Origin: Paracoccus methylovorus
Lineage (GTDB): Bacteria; Pseudomonadota; Alphaproteobacteria; Rhodobacterales; Rhodobacteraceae
NCBI RefSeq assembly: GCF_016919705.1
Contig: NZ_CP070372.1
Location: 1-64,000, forward strand
DNA: 64,000 bases
Direction: 5' to 3'
In this document: one piece after another, positions 35,600 to 44,071 of the stretch
Position numbering within the stretch: position 1 is the stretch's first letter
How the letters are laid out: each line of letters starts with the position of its first letter
Notes under the pieces: model-generated
Told to the model about the DNA's origin: nothing
The model's input: the letters and a program-made list of their open reading frames with translations, nothing else
Databases searched by the model: none
Translations under genes and position numbers: made by a program

Positions 35600-35629
35600 T
35601 CATAAGATAAGTAAAAACTTTTCTCATGA
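35600..35629. promoter_or_regulatory. Imperfect inverted repeat upstream of proX
   Basis: TCATAAGATAAGT (35600-35612) faces ACTTTTCTCATGA (35617-35629), pairing 11 of 13 positions. The same TCATAAG half-site recurs at 35870, so one regulator may bind both. It lies 94 bases before the proX start. Confidence 0.45.
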
Positions 35630-35793
35630 CATGCGGAAACGATTGATCCTTCTTGCCGGAGTTCGCCCGATTCGGGTTTCCAGCTTTCCTCCGATACCCA
35701 AATTGGCCGTTGATCTGCCTGTCTGCAGCACGTGGGGACCGACAATAACGCTTATTTCTACGATGTAATGGGATAAGTGCGACGGTGATACAT

Positions 35794-35823
35794 AATTATG
35801 GCGTCAAAAACACCAATTATGGC
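35794..35823. promoter_or_regulatory. Direct repeat AATTATGGC spaced by two helical turns
   Basis: AATTATGGC occurs at 35794-35802 and 35815-35823, 21 bases apart. ATAATT (35793) and AATTAT (35815) also form an inverted repeat across the site. The 11-mer CACCAATTATG at 35811 recurs reversed at 40934-40944, ahead of the aldo/keto reductase. The LysR regulator at 39895 is a candidate. Confidence 0.4.
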
Positions 35824-35869
35824 TTAAGGCGACCCCAAACAGGTCTTTCCCGCGCAAACAGTGAATCAC

Positions 35870-35889
35870 TCATAAGAAATTACTTATGA
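35870..35889. promoter_or_regulatory. Palindrome TCATAAG-N6-CTTATGA
   Basis: Perfect 7-bp arms (35870-35876 and 35883-35889) lie in the 553-base divergent promoter region between proX and the second DapA-family gene. The half-site matches the repeat at 35600. It is likely an operator shared by the two diverging operons; otherwise this intergenic region holds no gene. Confidence 0.5.
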
Positions 35890-36059
35890 TAGGTCAATGT
35901 AAATTGTCGTTTGCACAAGCTGGGGCTTCATCCTGATACTTCCCGAAATTGACCGCAGCGTGCTTTCCGACGCTTGCGGGCCGACGGACACGCCGCCTGG
36001 TTGTCGGGGCCTTCCGATAAGCGGCCGGATCACCACGGACCAACGCAAATGGTATGGGC

Positions 36060-36980
36060 ATGATGACATCCAGACTGACGCTTGAAGGAATCTACACGCC
36101 GCTTGTCACGCCATTGACGGATGAGGGGGAGTTCGACTTTGACCGCCTTTCCGATCTGGTCGAACATCTGATCGAGCGTGGCGTGCATGGCCTGATCTCG
36201 GGCGGTTCGACCGGGGAAAACTACGCGCAGACGGTCGAGGAACGCCTGATACTTGCGAAATTCGTGGTCGAGCGCAGCAAGGGCCGCTTGCCGGTCGTCG
36301 TGGGAACCGGTGCGATGCGCACGCCAGACAGCATTGCGCTGGCCAGCGGCGCGCGCGAGATGGGCGCCGATGCGATCCTGCTGGGAACGCCGCCCTATTC
36401 GGTGCCGACCGAGCAGGAAAACGCCCTGAACGCGCTGGCGATCGACCGCGCCGCTGATCTGCCCGTCATCCTTTACAACTACCCGGGCCGCATGGGTGTC
36501 GAGATGGGCGAGGACTTCCTGAACCGCGTCGGGCGATCACGCAATGTCATAGGGATCAAGGAAAGCTCGGGCGATATCAATCGCGTGCATCTGCTCGCGC
36601 GGGATTATCCGCATATCCAGATGTCTTGCGGCATGGATGATCAGGCGTTGGAGTTCTTTGCCTGGGGTGCGCGCAGTTGGATCTGCGCGGGGTCCAACTT
36701 TCTGCCCGACGAGCATATCTATCTTTATGAGACCTGCGTCCTGAACGGCGATTTCGTCAAGGGCCGGCGGATCATGTCGGCGATGCTGCCGCTGATGCGC
36801 GTGCTGGAGCAAGGGGGCAAGTTCATCCAGAACGTGAAGCATGGGACGACGCTGGCGGGCATTCCCGCCGGGCCGATGCGACCACCGCTGAGGGGGCTGA
36901 ACAAGGACGAAAAGCGCGAACTGGAACAGGTGATTTCTGTTCTGAAAACAACGATTGCAGATATCAAGGCGGGGAACTGA
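36060..36980 (+). CDS. DapA-family enzyme (second copy, dihydrodipicolinate synthase superfamily)
   Basis: This roughly 306-residue class I aldolase-type enzyme shows GLISGGSTGENYAQTVEERL, VILYNYPGRMGVEMG (catalytic tyrosine), and VIGIKESSGDINRVHLL (Schiff-base lysine). It is a canonical superfamily member, only distantly similar to the copy at 26581. In the 4-hydroxyproline route a DapA-family enzyme deaminates HPC to alpha-ketoglutarate semialdehyde, which the adjacent aldehyde dehydrogenase would oxidise; this fits the gene order here. Alternative in-frame ATG starts are 36054 and 36063. The gene lies 3 bases before the dehydrogenase gene. Confidence 0.85.
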   Translation: MMTSRLTLEGIYTPLVTPLTDEGEFDFDRLSDLVEHLIERGVHGLISGGSTGENYAQTVEERLILAKFVVERSKGRLPVVVGTGAMRTPDSIALASGAREMGADAILLGTPPYSVPTEQENALNALAIDRAADLPVILYNYPGRMGVEMGEDFLNRVGRSRNVIGIKESSGDINRVHLLARDYPHIQMSCGMDDQALEFFAWGARSWICAGSNFLPDEHIYLYETCVLNGDFVKGRRIMSAMLPLMRVLEQGGKFIQNVKHGTTLAGIPAGPMRPPLRGLNKDEKRELEQVISVLKTTIADIKAGN

Positions 36981-36983
36981 GCC

Positions 36984-38492
36984 ATGACCGACCTTCTGAC
37001 CCAAGGCGAATATGAGGCGCTGGCCAAGTCGATCACCTTGCCTGCAAATGCTTTCATCGACGGCAAGTTTCGCCCTGCCGCGTCTGGCAAGACCTTTTCG
37101 ACCGTGAACCCCGCGACCGGTGCGCCCCTGACCGAAGTCGCGGCCTGCGGCGCCGAGGATGTCGATTTCGCCGTCGGCAAAGCACGTGATGCCTTTGAGG
37201 ACGGGCGCTGGTCCCGCATCCATCCGACCGACCGCAAGGAAGTGTTGCTGCGTCTTGCCAAGCTGATCGAACGCAACCGGCATGAGCTTGCGGTGATGGA
37301 AAGCCTGGACAGCGGCAAGCCGATCTATGATTGCGAGACGGTCGATATTCCCGAAACCGTTCATACGCTGAAATGGCATGCCGAACTGATCGATAAGATA
37401 TACGATCAGGTCGCACCCGCTTCGGACAACCATATCGCAATGATCGTGCGCGAGCCGGTCGGCGTCGTCGGTCTGGTGCTGCCGTGGAATTTTCCGCTGT
37501 TGATGCTGGCGTGGAAGATTGGTCCGGCGTTGGCCTCTGGCTGTTCGGTGGTCGTGAAACCTGCGGCGGAAACCTCGCTGACGACCCTGCGGGTGGCCGA
37601 ACTGGCCATGGAGGCAGGGCTGCCCGCCGGCGTGCTGAACGTCATAACCGGATCGGGCGCCGAGGTCGGCGAGCCGCTTGGCCGCCACGCGGACGTGGAT
37701 ATGGTGTCGTTTACCGGCTCGACCGCGACGGGTCGCCGTTTCCTGCATTACTCGGCCGACTCGAACCTCAAAGAGGTCGTGCTGGAGATGGGCGGCAAAA
37801 ACCCCTGCATCGTGCTTGATGACGCAGAGGACCTGGATACGGTTGCCGCCCATGTCGTTCAGGGCGCATTCTGGAACATGGGCGAAAACTGCTCGGCAGC
37901 ATCGCGGTTGATCGTGCAAAAAGGTGTCCGGGACGCGCTGCTCGACAAGGTTCAGGCCCATGCGCGGGAATGGAACGTCGGCAACCCGCTGGACCCTTCG
38001 GTTCGGATCGGCGCCTTGGTATCCAAGGCGCATTTCGACAAGGTTTCTTCATATCTGGAAACGGCCAAGGATGCGAAGGTAGTGATGGGCGGCAAGACCC
38101 ATGACGGCACCCATGTCGAGCCGACCATCATCAGCGTCTCGGGCAATGACCACAAGCTTGCGCGCGAGGAAATTTTCGGGCCCATCCTGACGGTGATCGA
38201 GGTCGATAGCTTTGAGGCCGCGATCAGCGTCGCCAATGATACCGATTACGGCCTGGCTGCGTCGATCTTTACCGCCAATGCAAAGCGGGCGTTGCGCGGC
38301 GCGCGGATGCTGCGGGCGGGCACTGTCACCGTCAACAGCTTTGGCGAGGGCGACATCTCGACCCCCTTCGGCGGCTATAAGCAGTCGGGCTTTGGCGGGC
38401 GGGACAACTCTGTCCACGCGCATGACCAGTATACGCAGTTGAAGACGATCTGGCTGGACCTGAACGACACCGCGGGCGACGCCATCGACTGA
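36984..38492 (+). CDS. Aldehyde dehydrogenase (PuuC-like / semialdehyde dehydrogenase)
   Basis: This 502-residue NAD(P)-dependent aldehyde dehydrogenase has all the expected landmarks: VGLVLPWNFPLLMLAWK, FTGSTATGRRFL, EVVLEMGGKNPCIV (general-base glutamate) and FWNMGENCSAASRL (catalytic cysteine). It ends SGFGGRDNSVHAHDQYTQLK. It is most like gamma-glutamyl-aminobutyraldehyde or other omega-semialdehyde dehydrogenases. Between a DapA-family enzyme and an FAD amine oxidase it likely oxidises the aldehyde formed by one of them. Confidence 0.9.
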   Translation: MTDLLTQGEYEALAKSITLPANAFIDGKFRPAASGKTFSTVNPATGAPLTEVAACGAEDVDFAVGKARDAFEDGRWSRIHPTDRKEVLLRLAKLIERNRHELAVMESLDSGKPIYDCETVDIPETVHTLKWHAELIDKIYDQVAPASDNHIAMIVREPVGVVGLVLPWNFPLLMLAWKIGPALASGCSVVVKPAAETSLTTLRVAELAMEAGLPAGVLNVITGSGAEVGEPLGRHADVDMVSFTGSTATGRRFLHYSADSNLKEVVLEMGGKNPCIVLDDAEDLDTVAAHVVQGAFWNMGENCSAASRLIVQKGVRDALLDKVQAHAREWNVGNPLDPSVRIGALVSKAHFDKVSSYLETAKDAKVVMGGKTHDGTHVEPTIISVSGNDHKLAREEIFGPILTVIEVDSFEAAISVANDTDYGLAASIFTANAKRALRGARMLRAGTVTVNSFGEGDISTPFGGYKQSGFGGRDNSVHAHDQYTQLKTIWLDLNDTAGDAID

Positions 38493-38498
38493 CGTCTG

Positions 38499-38520
38499 GC
38501 AGAGGCGGTTGCGCCTCTGC
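38499..38520 (+). terminator. Hairpin after the aldehyde dehydrogenase gene
   Basis: Perfect 9-bp GC-rich arms (38499-38507 and 38512-38520) with a 4-base loop, 6 bases after the stop. It lies inside the operon, so it may attenuate the oxidase gene that starts at 38543. Confidence 0.6.
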
Positions 38521-38542
38521 GCCATTCCTTTCGGATTTCACC

Positions 38543-39889
38543 ATGTCGCAAGATTACACCGCCCGGCGGCTTCCCCTGCACAGGGGACCGGCGGCCTGGG
38601 ACTCCATTCTTGGCCCGCGTGCACCCTTTGCAGCGATTGATGGCCGCGTTGGGGCCGATTTCGCCATCGTCGGGGGTGGATTTGCCGGGCTTGCCGCCGC
38701 GCGCCGATTGCATCAACTGGCCCCTGATGCGCGCATCGTCCTGCTTGATGCGGGTCAGATCGCGCAGGGGGCGGCGGGGCGCAATTCCGGCTTCATGATC
38801 GACCTGCCGCATGAACTGACCTCTGAGGATTATGCGGGGACCAGTGCCCAGAGCGATCTGGACCTGATCAGACTGAACCGTCATGTTATCGCCTTCTCGG
38901 CGGATGCGGTCGAGGAATACGGCGTCCCTGCAGGCTATTTCCGCCGCGACGGCAAGGTGAACGGAGCGGCAAGCGAGCATGCGCACCAGCAAAACCTGTC
39001 CTATGGCCAACACCTGACATCGCTTGGCGAGGCGAATGAGATGCTGGATGCGCGGGCCATGCACGAGTTGACCGGGTCGCGGCATTATCGTTCGGGGCTT
39101 TTCACGCCGGGAACGGTGATGATCCAGCCCGCCGGCTATATCCGGGGCATGGCGCGGGGGCTTTCGGCCTATGTCGCTTTGTTTGAAAACTCACCCGTGA
39201 CCGGGTTGATCCGGCGTGAACATGGCTGGACGCTGACCTCGCCCAATGGCCATGTCGATGCGGGGGCGGTCATTCTGGCGAATAACGGTCATCTGGAAAG
39301 CTTTGGGTTTGCGCGGGATCGCCTGATGCATATCTTTCTTTTCGCGACGATGACCGGGGAGTTGTCGCCCGACGCGATCACCCGCCTTGGGGGGGCCGAG
39401 TGTTGGGGGATTACCCCCTCGGACCCGATGGGCACGACGATGCGCAAGATCGGCGCAGGGCAGGGCGGCAACCGGATCATTACCCGCACCATGGCAAAGT
39501 TCCGCCCGGATATGGTCGCAACCCGGGCCGATCTTGCCAAAGCTGCCCGGATAATGCGCGGCAAATTCGATCAGCGGTTCCCACAGCTCAGCGGGATGCG
39601 GATGGAATATGCCTGGGCCGGGCATTTGTGCCTGTCGCGTAACGATGTCTCGATTGCGTACAAGCTTGACCATGATCTTTTTGCCGCCTGCGTCGACAAT
39701 GGACTTGGCACGACCCGAAGCCAACTGGCCGGAATCGCGGCGGCGGAAACCGCACTGGGACAGGAAAGCGATGTGACGCGTTTCTTTGCCGCGCAAGGCA
39801 CGCCGCAGCGCTTGCCGCCAGCGCCTCTTGCGAAAATCGGGGCAAACCTGTTCATTCGTTGGAAGGAGTGGCGCGCACATAACGAATAA
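38543..39889 (+). CDS. FAD-dependent amine/amino-acid oxidoreductase (DAO family)
   Basis: This 448-residue flavoprotein has a dinucleotide-binding motif DFAIVGGGFAGLAAARRLHQ at about residues 38-57 and GAAGRNSGFMID, which is typical of PuuB/gamma-glutamylputrescine oxidase and related DAO-family enzymes. MRMEYAWAGHLCLSRNDVSI and DNGLGTTRSQLAG mark the C-terminal FAD site. It would oxidise an imported amine or N-methyl amino acid, or a cyclic amine such as hydroxyproline. The LysR gene starts 5 bases after its stop. No membrane segment or signal is present. Confidence 0.85.
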   Translation: MSQDYTARRLPLHRGPAAWDSILGPRAPFAAIDGRVGADFAIVGGGFAGLAAARRLHQLAPDARIVLLDAGQIAQGAAGRNSGFMIDLPHELTSEDYAGTSAQSDLDLIRLNRHVIAFSADAVEEYGVPAGYFRRDGKVNGAASEHAHQQNLSYGQHLTSLGEANEMLDARAMHELTGSRHYRSGLFTPGTVMIQPAGYIRGMARGLSAYVALFENSPVTGLIRREHGWTLTSPNGHVDAGAVILANNGHLESFGFARDRLMHIFLFATMTGELSPDAITRLGGAECWGITPSDPMGTTMRKIGAGQGGNRIITRTMAKFRPDMVATRADLAKAARIMRGKFDQRFPQLSGMRMEYAWAGHLCLSRNDVSIAYKLDHDLFAACVDNGLGTTRSQLAGIAAAETALGQESDVTRFFAAQGTPQRLPPAPLAKIGANLFIRWKEWRAHNE

Positions 39890-39894
39890 GGCCG

Positions 39895-40893
39895 ATGACG
39901 GAAACAGACGGATCCTTTCTGAAGGCCGACACGGCTTCGCGCCGCCCGCCCAAGCGCCGCCACCTGCCGTCGCTTGGCTCATTTGCGACCTTCGAGGTCG
40001 CCGCGAAGCATCGCAGTTTCACGCTTGCCGCCGAAGAGTTGCATGTGACCCAGGCCGCGATCAGCCAGCAGATCCGCGGATTGGAAAAGGCGATCGACTG
40101 CCAGCTGTTCACCCGCAAGCACAACAGCATGGAGTTGACGGTCGAGGGGCAGGCGCTGCTGGAAGGCGTGACGCATGGGCTGGACCGGCTAAGCGATGCT
40201 ATCGAAAGAATCAGCCAGAACGCTGACCGCAAGATGATTACCATCGCCAGCACCTATGCGGCGATATCCCAATATATCAAACCTTTGACCGATGATTATC
40301 GCAGCATTGTACCCGAAGCGCGCTTTACCCTGCTTGCCTCGGACGAAAACGACCGGGTGCAGGACTTTGATGAGGTCGATCTGGCGATGATCTGCGGCAA
40401 CGAACGCTCGCAGATCGGCGACAACCTGATTCACCTGTTTCCCGAGGTGGTCGATCCCGTGTGCGCGCCCGGTTATCTGGCGGCAATGGGCCCTTTTGAC
40501 GGACCGGAGGATCTGCTTCGCGCCGATCTTATGGAACTGCATCGCATGCATTGGAGCTCGCAGGCGATTTCCTGGTATCCGCTGCGCTGGAGCGATTGGT
40601 TCCGCCACCATGCGCCCGAAATCCATGAGCCCGCGCCGCAGTTTGTCACGAACAGCTATACGACGCTGGTGGACGCGGCGCTGGCCGGAGAGGGTGTGAT
40701 CCTGGGTTGGCGGCATCTGGTCTTTCAAGATGCCGCGCAGGGGCGGCTTGTCAGGCTGTTCGATCTGCCGCTGAACGCCGGGCGGTCCTATTACCTCAAG
40801 CTGAACCGGACTGCGCGGGAACGCCAGTTGGTCAAGGATTTCGTGGACTTCTTCCGGGCAGAAGTCGCCAAAGCCGGTGCCTTTGCCACATGA
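39895..40893 (+). CDS. LysR-family regulator, GcvA-like
   Basis: This 332-residue LysR regulator has an HTH (LPSLGSFATFEVAAKHRSFT then LAAEELHVTQAAISQQIRGL, about residues 23-62) and a normal effector domain. The LHVTQAAISQQIR helix is characteristic of GcvA-like LysR proteins. It sits at the 3' end of the DapA-ALDH-oxidase operon and probably controls it. The CACCAATTATG motif shared between 35811 and 40934 is a candidate binding site for it. Confidence 0.88.
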   Translation: MTETDGSFLKADTASRRPPKRRHLPSLGSFATFEVAAKHRSFTLAAEELHVTQAAISQQIRGLEKAIDCQLFTRKHNSMELTVEGQALLEGVTHGLDRLSDAIERISQNADRKMITIASTYAAISQYIKPLTDDYRSIVPEARFTLLASDENDRVQDFDEVDLAMICGNERSQIGDNLIHLFPEVVDPVCAPGYLAAMGPFDGPEDLLRADLMELHRMHWSSQAISWYPLRWSDWFRHHAPEIHEPAPQFVTNSYTTLVDAALAGEGVILGWRHLVFQDAAQGRLVRLFDLPLNAGRSYYLKLNRTARERQLVKDFVDFFRAEVAKAGAFAT

Positions 40894-40933
40894 GGCGCGA
40901 ACGCCGATTGGAAGCGGCCAATGGTGCGCTTAA

Positions 40934-40944
40934 CATAATTGGTG
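40934..40944. promoter_or_regulatory. Copy of the CACCAATTATG motif
   Basis: CATAATTGGTG here is the exact reverse complement of the 11-mer at 35811-35821. It lies 79 bases before the aldo/keto reductase start. The match may reflect shared control, or chance. Confidence 0.35.
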
Positions 40945-41022
40945 ATGAGACACGGGCGCCGCCGTTATAAGCGGTGTCGCTGACGCGGGGGCAAGGCCAC
41001 CTGCGTCCGAAGGAGGCATTCA

Positions 41023-41877
41023 ATGACCAACCCTGCATCGGCCGCCGGCCGTTTTACCTTTCCCGGCACCAGCCTGTCCGTGAACCGCATGGGCTATGGC
41101 GCCATGCAACTGGCCGGTCCCCATGTCTTTGGTCCGCCGAAGAACCCCGATGAAGCCCGCGCCGTCCTGCAAGAGGCGATCAGGCTGGGCATCGACCATA
41201 TAGATACCAGCGATTTCTATGGTCCCTACGTCACGAACGACCTGATCCGAGAGGCGCTGTCGCCTTATCCGCAGGACCTTGTTTTAGTGACAAAGATCGG
41301 CGCATGGCGTGACGATCTGGGGGGCTGGAACCTGCAACGCGACGGCGACTTCCTGCGCCGGTCCGTCGAGGACAACCTGAACCGTCTTGGCCTTGACCAG
41401 ATGGCGATCGTCAACCTGCGCATGGGCGGCCCAGAGGATGATATCGCCACGCCGATGCAGACGATGCGGGCCATGCAGGAAGAAGGTTTGATCGGCCATA
41501 TAGGTATCAGCACCGTGACGGTGGAACAGGTCGCCACCGCGCGCGACATCGCCCCTGTGGTTTGCGTTCAAAACCACTACAACCTCGCTCATCGAGACGA
41601 CGATGCGCTGATCGATGCCTTGGCCAAGGATGAGATCGCCTATGTGCCCTATTTCCCGTTGGGCGGCTTCTCTCCCCTGCAATCGGCTGGGCTTGAGACG
41701 GTGGCGGCCGAGTTGGGAACAAGCGCGCAAAAGGTGGCGCTGGCCTGGTTGCTGCTGCGCAGCCCGAACATTCTGGTGATCCCGGGCACCTCCTCTCGTG
41801 CGCATCTGCGCGAGAACGTGGAGGCAGCGGGATTGTCCTTTACGGACGAACAAAAGGCACGGCTGGACGCTTTGTAA
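41023..41877 (+). CDS. Aldo/keto reductase
   Basis: This 284-residue cytosolic NADPH-dependent oxidoreductase of the AKR superfamily has a TIM-barrel layout. Visible features are NRMGYGAMQLAGPHVFGPPK, IDHIDTSDFYGPYVTNDLIR (catalytic Asp and Tyr), DLVLVTKIGAW (Lys) and LLLRSPNILVIPGTSSRAHL near the cofactor site. A GAAGGAGG ribosome-binding site precedes it. The substrate is unknown; it lies after the LysR gene on the same strand and may share its control. Confidence 0.9.
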   Translation: MTNPASAAGRFTFPGTSLSVNRMGYGAMQLAGPHVFGPPKNPDEARAVLQEAIRLGIDHIDTSDFYGPYVTNDLIREALSPYPQDLVLVTKIGAWRDDLGGWNLQRDGDFLRRSVEDNLNRLGLDQMAIVNLRMGGPEDDIATPMQTMRAMQEEGLIGHIGISTVTVEQVATARDIAPVVCVQNHYNLAHRDDDALIDALAKDEIAYVPYFPLGGFSPLQSAGLETVAAELGTSAQKVALAWLLLRSPNILVIPGTSSRAHLRENVEAAGLSFTDEQKARLDAL

Positions 41878-41929
41878 GCGTCGCTGGACCTGCTGCTGCA
41901 GCTATCGGGATCGCGGCGTCGCGACAGAG

Positions 41930-42493
41930 TCAGCCCACGGCGCTGAAACGCTCGGCTTCAACGGCGGGAAGGTAAGCGGCGAATTGGGATACGGCGCGAT
42001 CCAGCCGCTTTGATGCCGTCTCGGAACTTAGCGTTTCACCGGTGAAATCCGAGCGCGAGACATAAAGCCCGGTCGCCAGCGTATGTGCCTCGAAAAAGCC
42101 GAAGACCGGGCGCAGCTGATGTTCGATTACCAGCGCATGCCGGTCGCCGCCGCCGCTTGCGGCCAGCAACACAGGCTTTCCGACCAGTGCTGCAGGATCC
42201 AGCAGGTCGATGAAATGCTTGAACAGACCAGTATAGCTGCCCTTGTAGACCGGGCTGGCCACGATCAGCGCATCCGCCTGCAGGAACGCCTCCAGATGGG
42301 TGCGATAGGGGCCGTCGCCGGGCGTGCGCATCGTCCCGAAATCCGGCCCCAGATCGCCGATGTCAAAGACATGCGCCTGACCGCCGAACAGCGCGACTGC
42401 ACGCCGCGCGGCCTCGGTCACCAGCAAGCGAGTTGTGGAAGGCTGGCTCCATGAGCCGGAGAAGGCGACGAAACGGGGTCCTGACACGGGCAT
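41930..42493 (-). CDS. NADPH-dependent FMN reductase (SsuE/MsuE-like)
   Basis: This 187-residue flavodoxin-fold reductase begins MPVSGPRFVAFSGSWSQPST and has ALIVASPVYKGSYTGLFKHF, typical of SsuE-type FMN reductases. The family supplies FMNH2 to two-component monooxygenases. The monooxygenase at 15882-17234 is a possible partner, though 24 kb away. The start at 42493 is chosen for the flavodoxin fold; an upstream extension to 42559 is weaker. It is a single gene. Confidence 0.85.
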   Translation of the reverse strand: MPVSGPRFVAFSGSWSQPSTTRLLVTEAARRAVALFGGQAHVFDIGDLGPDFGTMRTPGDGPYRTHLEAFLQADALIVASPVYKGSYTGLFKHFIDLLDPAALVGKPVLLAASGGGDRHALVIEHQLRPVFGFFEAHTLATGLYVSRSDFTGETLSSETASKRLDRAVSQFAAYLPAVEAERFSAVG

Positions 42494-42703
42494 TATTCCT
42501 GAAAGATGGAAAGTTGATGATGGAAACATAGGCGTGCGGACCGTGTCAGGCCATGCCAAAGGCGGGCGGCTGGTTAGAGAATACTCCTCCTGCGGGCGGG
42601 TCGATGTAGAAAAATGATCCCGATCCGGCTTTGCATGATCCGATTACTCTTGCCACCCCATCGGCTGCCAGCCGTGGGCATTTTGATGGGGTTATAGGCT
42701 TTT

Positions 42704-43111
42704 CTATTCCCCGCGGGGCACCGGGCAAGTGGTATCGCCTTCCTCGCAGTGCAGATATTGTTCAAATGCCGCGATGCGCTGTTTCGTCAGGTTGTTCAGG
42801 CAGATGTCATGCACCATGGGCCAGATGCTGCCGCCTTTGCTGGTTGCGGCTGCAAAGCTGCATTCCGCGTCGCGGAACGCAATCCATGCGCGTTGCGTGT
42901 CACGAAACAGACCCAATGCCTTGGGGTCGTCCGCAAGGCGCTGTCTGATCTGCTGGAAAAGCTTGTTCAGGGTGGCATCGGATGACTGCAAATCCGCTGC
43001 CGCACATTGGGTCATCTGGATCTGATCCTTTGCCGTATCCATGCAATTCTCTGCATGAGCGGTCGAGATCATGCCTGCGCCAAGTATCATTGCCAGAGTG
43101 ATGCGCCTCAT
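42704..43111 (-). CDS. DUF1311 (LprI-type) exported protein
   Basis: This 135-residue exported protein has a signal peptide (MRRITLAMILGAGMISTAHA). The LprI/DUF1311 domain follows with ENCMDTAKDQIQMTQCAAAD (paired cysteines), then DTQRAWIAFRDAECSFAAAT and HDICLNNLTKQRIAAFEQYL. Members include lysozyme inhibitors, but most are of unknown role. The start at 43111 begins the signal peptide. Confidence 0.82.
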   Translation of the reverse strand: MRRITLAMILGAGMISTAHAENCMDTAKDQIQMTQCAAADLQSSDATLNKLFQQIRQRLADDPKALGLFRDTQRAWIAFRDAECSFAAATSKGGSIWPMVHDICLNNLTKQRIAAFEQYLHCEEGDTTCPVPRGE

Positions 43112-43180
43112 TCGCGGTCTTCCTTTTTCAGGTTTCGGTGACGGGTTGGTCTTGCCGGCCGGCACCCCCGCACAAGGCGG

Positions 43181-43888
43181 CTATTCCGGCCTGCCGAACC
43201 AATGCGTGAAATCCTCGAGCTTCGCGAAAGTGGCGGGCGCGCGGTGGTTCCATTTTGAGCTGTCGGCGACAAGATAGGCGTGGTCGGCTTGCAGCAAGGC
43301 GGCGCGCTTGATGGCGACCTCGTGCAGGTGGTGGCTGCTGACGGCGTCTGGCTGGACGCCGGCCGCCGAGAAGAAGGCCTTTGAAATCCGGATCTGGCGC
43401 AACTGTTCCAGCGCGGCCTCGGATACGAAGCTGCCCGTCATCGGGTAATAGCTGCCCCCCAGAAGGATCAGGTTGCAGTCGGGATTAAGCGACAGGATCT
43501 CGGCGCAATTCAGCGCGTTCGTTACCACCGTCAGCCGCATCCCGTGGGGCAGGCGCGAGGCCAGATGCGGTGTCGTCGTGCCGCAGTCGATGAAGATGGT
43601 GTCGCCCGGCGCAAGCATCCGCACGGCTGCCTCGGCTGCCTTGATCTTGGCAGGTTCCTCGCGCGAGGCGGCCTGTGCCAGCGAATAGCCATCCGAGCCC
43701 TGAACCGCAGGCATCACGTAACCCCCCAGACAAATCAGCCCGGTCTGCCGGTCGCGCAGGTCACGGCGGATCGTCACCTCGGTGATGCCAAGGCGTAGCG
43801 CAGCATCAGAGATGCGGATAATCGCTCCGTCTGAGCAAAATTTCCTAAGATTTTCAATTCTTTGTTGTTTAAGCGACGGCCTGGCCAC
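43181..43888 (-). CDS. DeoR-family transcriptional regulator
   Basis: This 235-residue regulator has an N-terminal DeoR HTH (RIENLRKFCSDGAIIRISDA then ALRLGITEVTIRRDLRD) and a sugar-phosphate effector domain with DTIFIDCGTTTPHLASRL and VVTNALNCAEILS. It diverges from the sugar importer operon, with 183 bases of AT-rich promoter DNA between. It probably represses the deoxyribose-type operon and responds to a sugar phosphate. The GTG at 43888 (MARPSLKQQRIENL) follows GGAG at the right distance; a TTG at 43900 is the alternative. Confidence 0.85.
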   Translation of the reverse strand: MARPSLKQQRIENLRKFCSDGAIIRISDAALRLGITEVTIRRDLRDRQTGLICLGGYVMPAVQGSDGYSLAQAASREEPAKIKAAEAAVRMLAPGDTIFIDCGTTTPHLASRLPHGMRLTVVTNALNCAEILSLNPDCNLILLGGSYYPMTGSFVSEAALEQLRQIRISKAFFSAAGVQPDAVSSHHLHEVAIKRAALLQADHAYLVADSSKWNHRAPATFAKLEDFTHWFGRPE

Positions 43889-44071
43889 ACAAGTCTCCAA
43901 TAGGGGGTGGGCGGATGTTCATGACAGCTTGTGACAGTAAACCTTCTGCTTGACCTTAGCAAAGTTATGATAGAATAGTAACATAATGATCGGCATCTAT
44001 CGTTAAAAGTAATGCCGCATCAGCCTAGGACAACAGGTCGCGGGAGGCGACCGTTCAAAGGGAGATCTGGC

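Noticed and set aside
43889..44071. Possible DeoR operator (GTTATGATAGAATAGTAAC region near 43965)
   Set aside because: The inverted arms are only 4-5 bases and the region is generally AT-rich, so no specific site is claimed.
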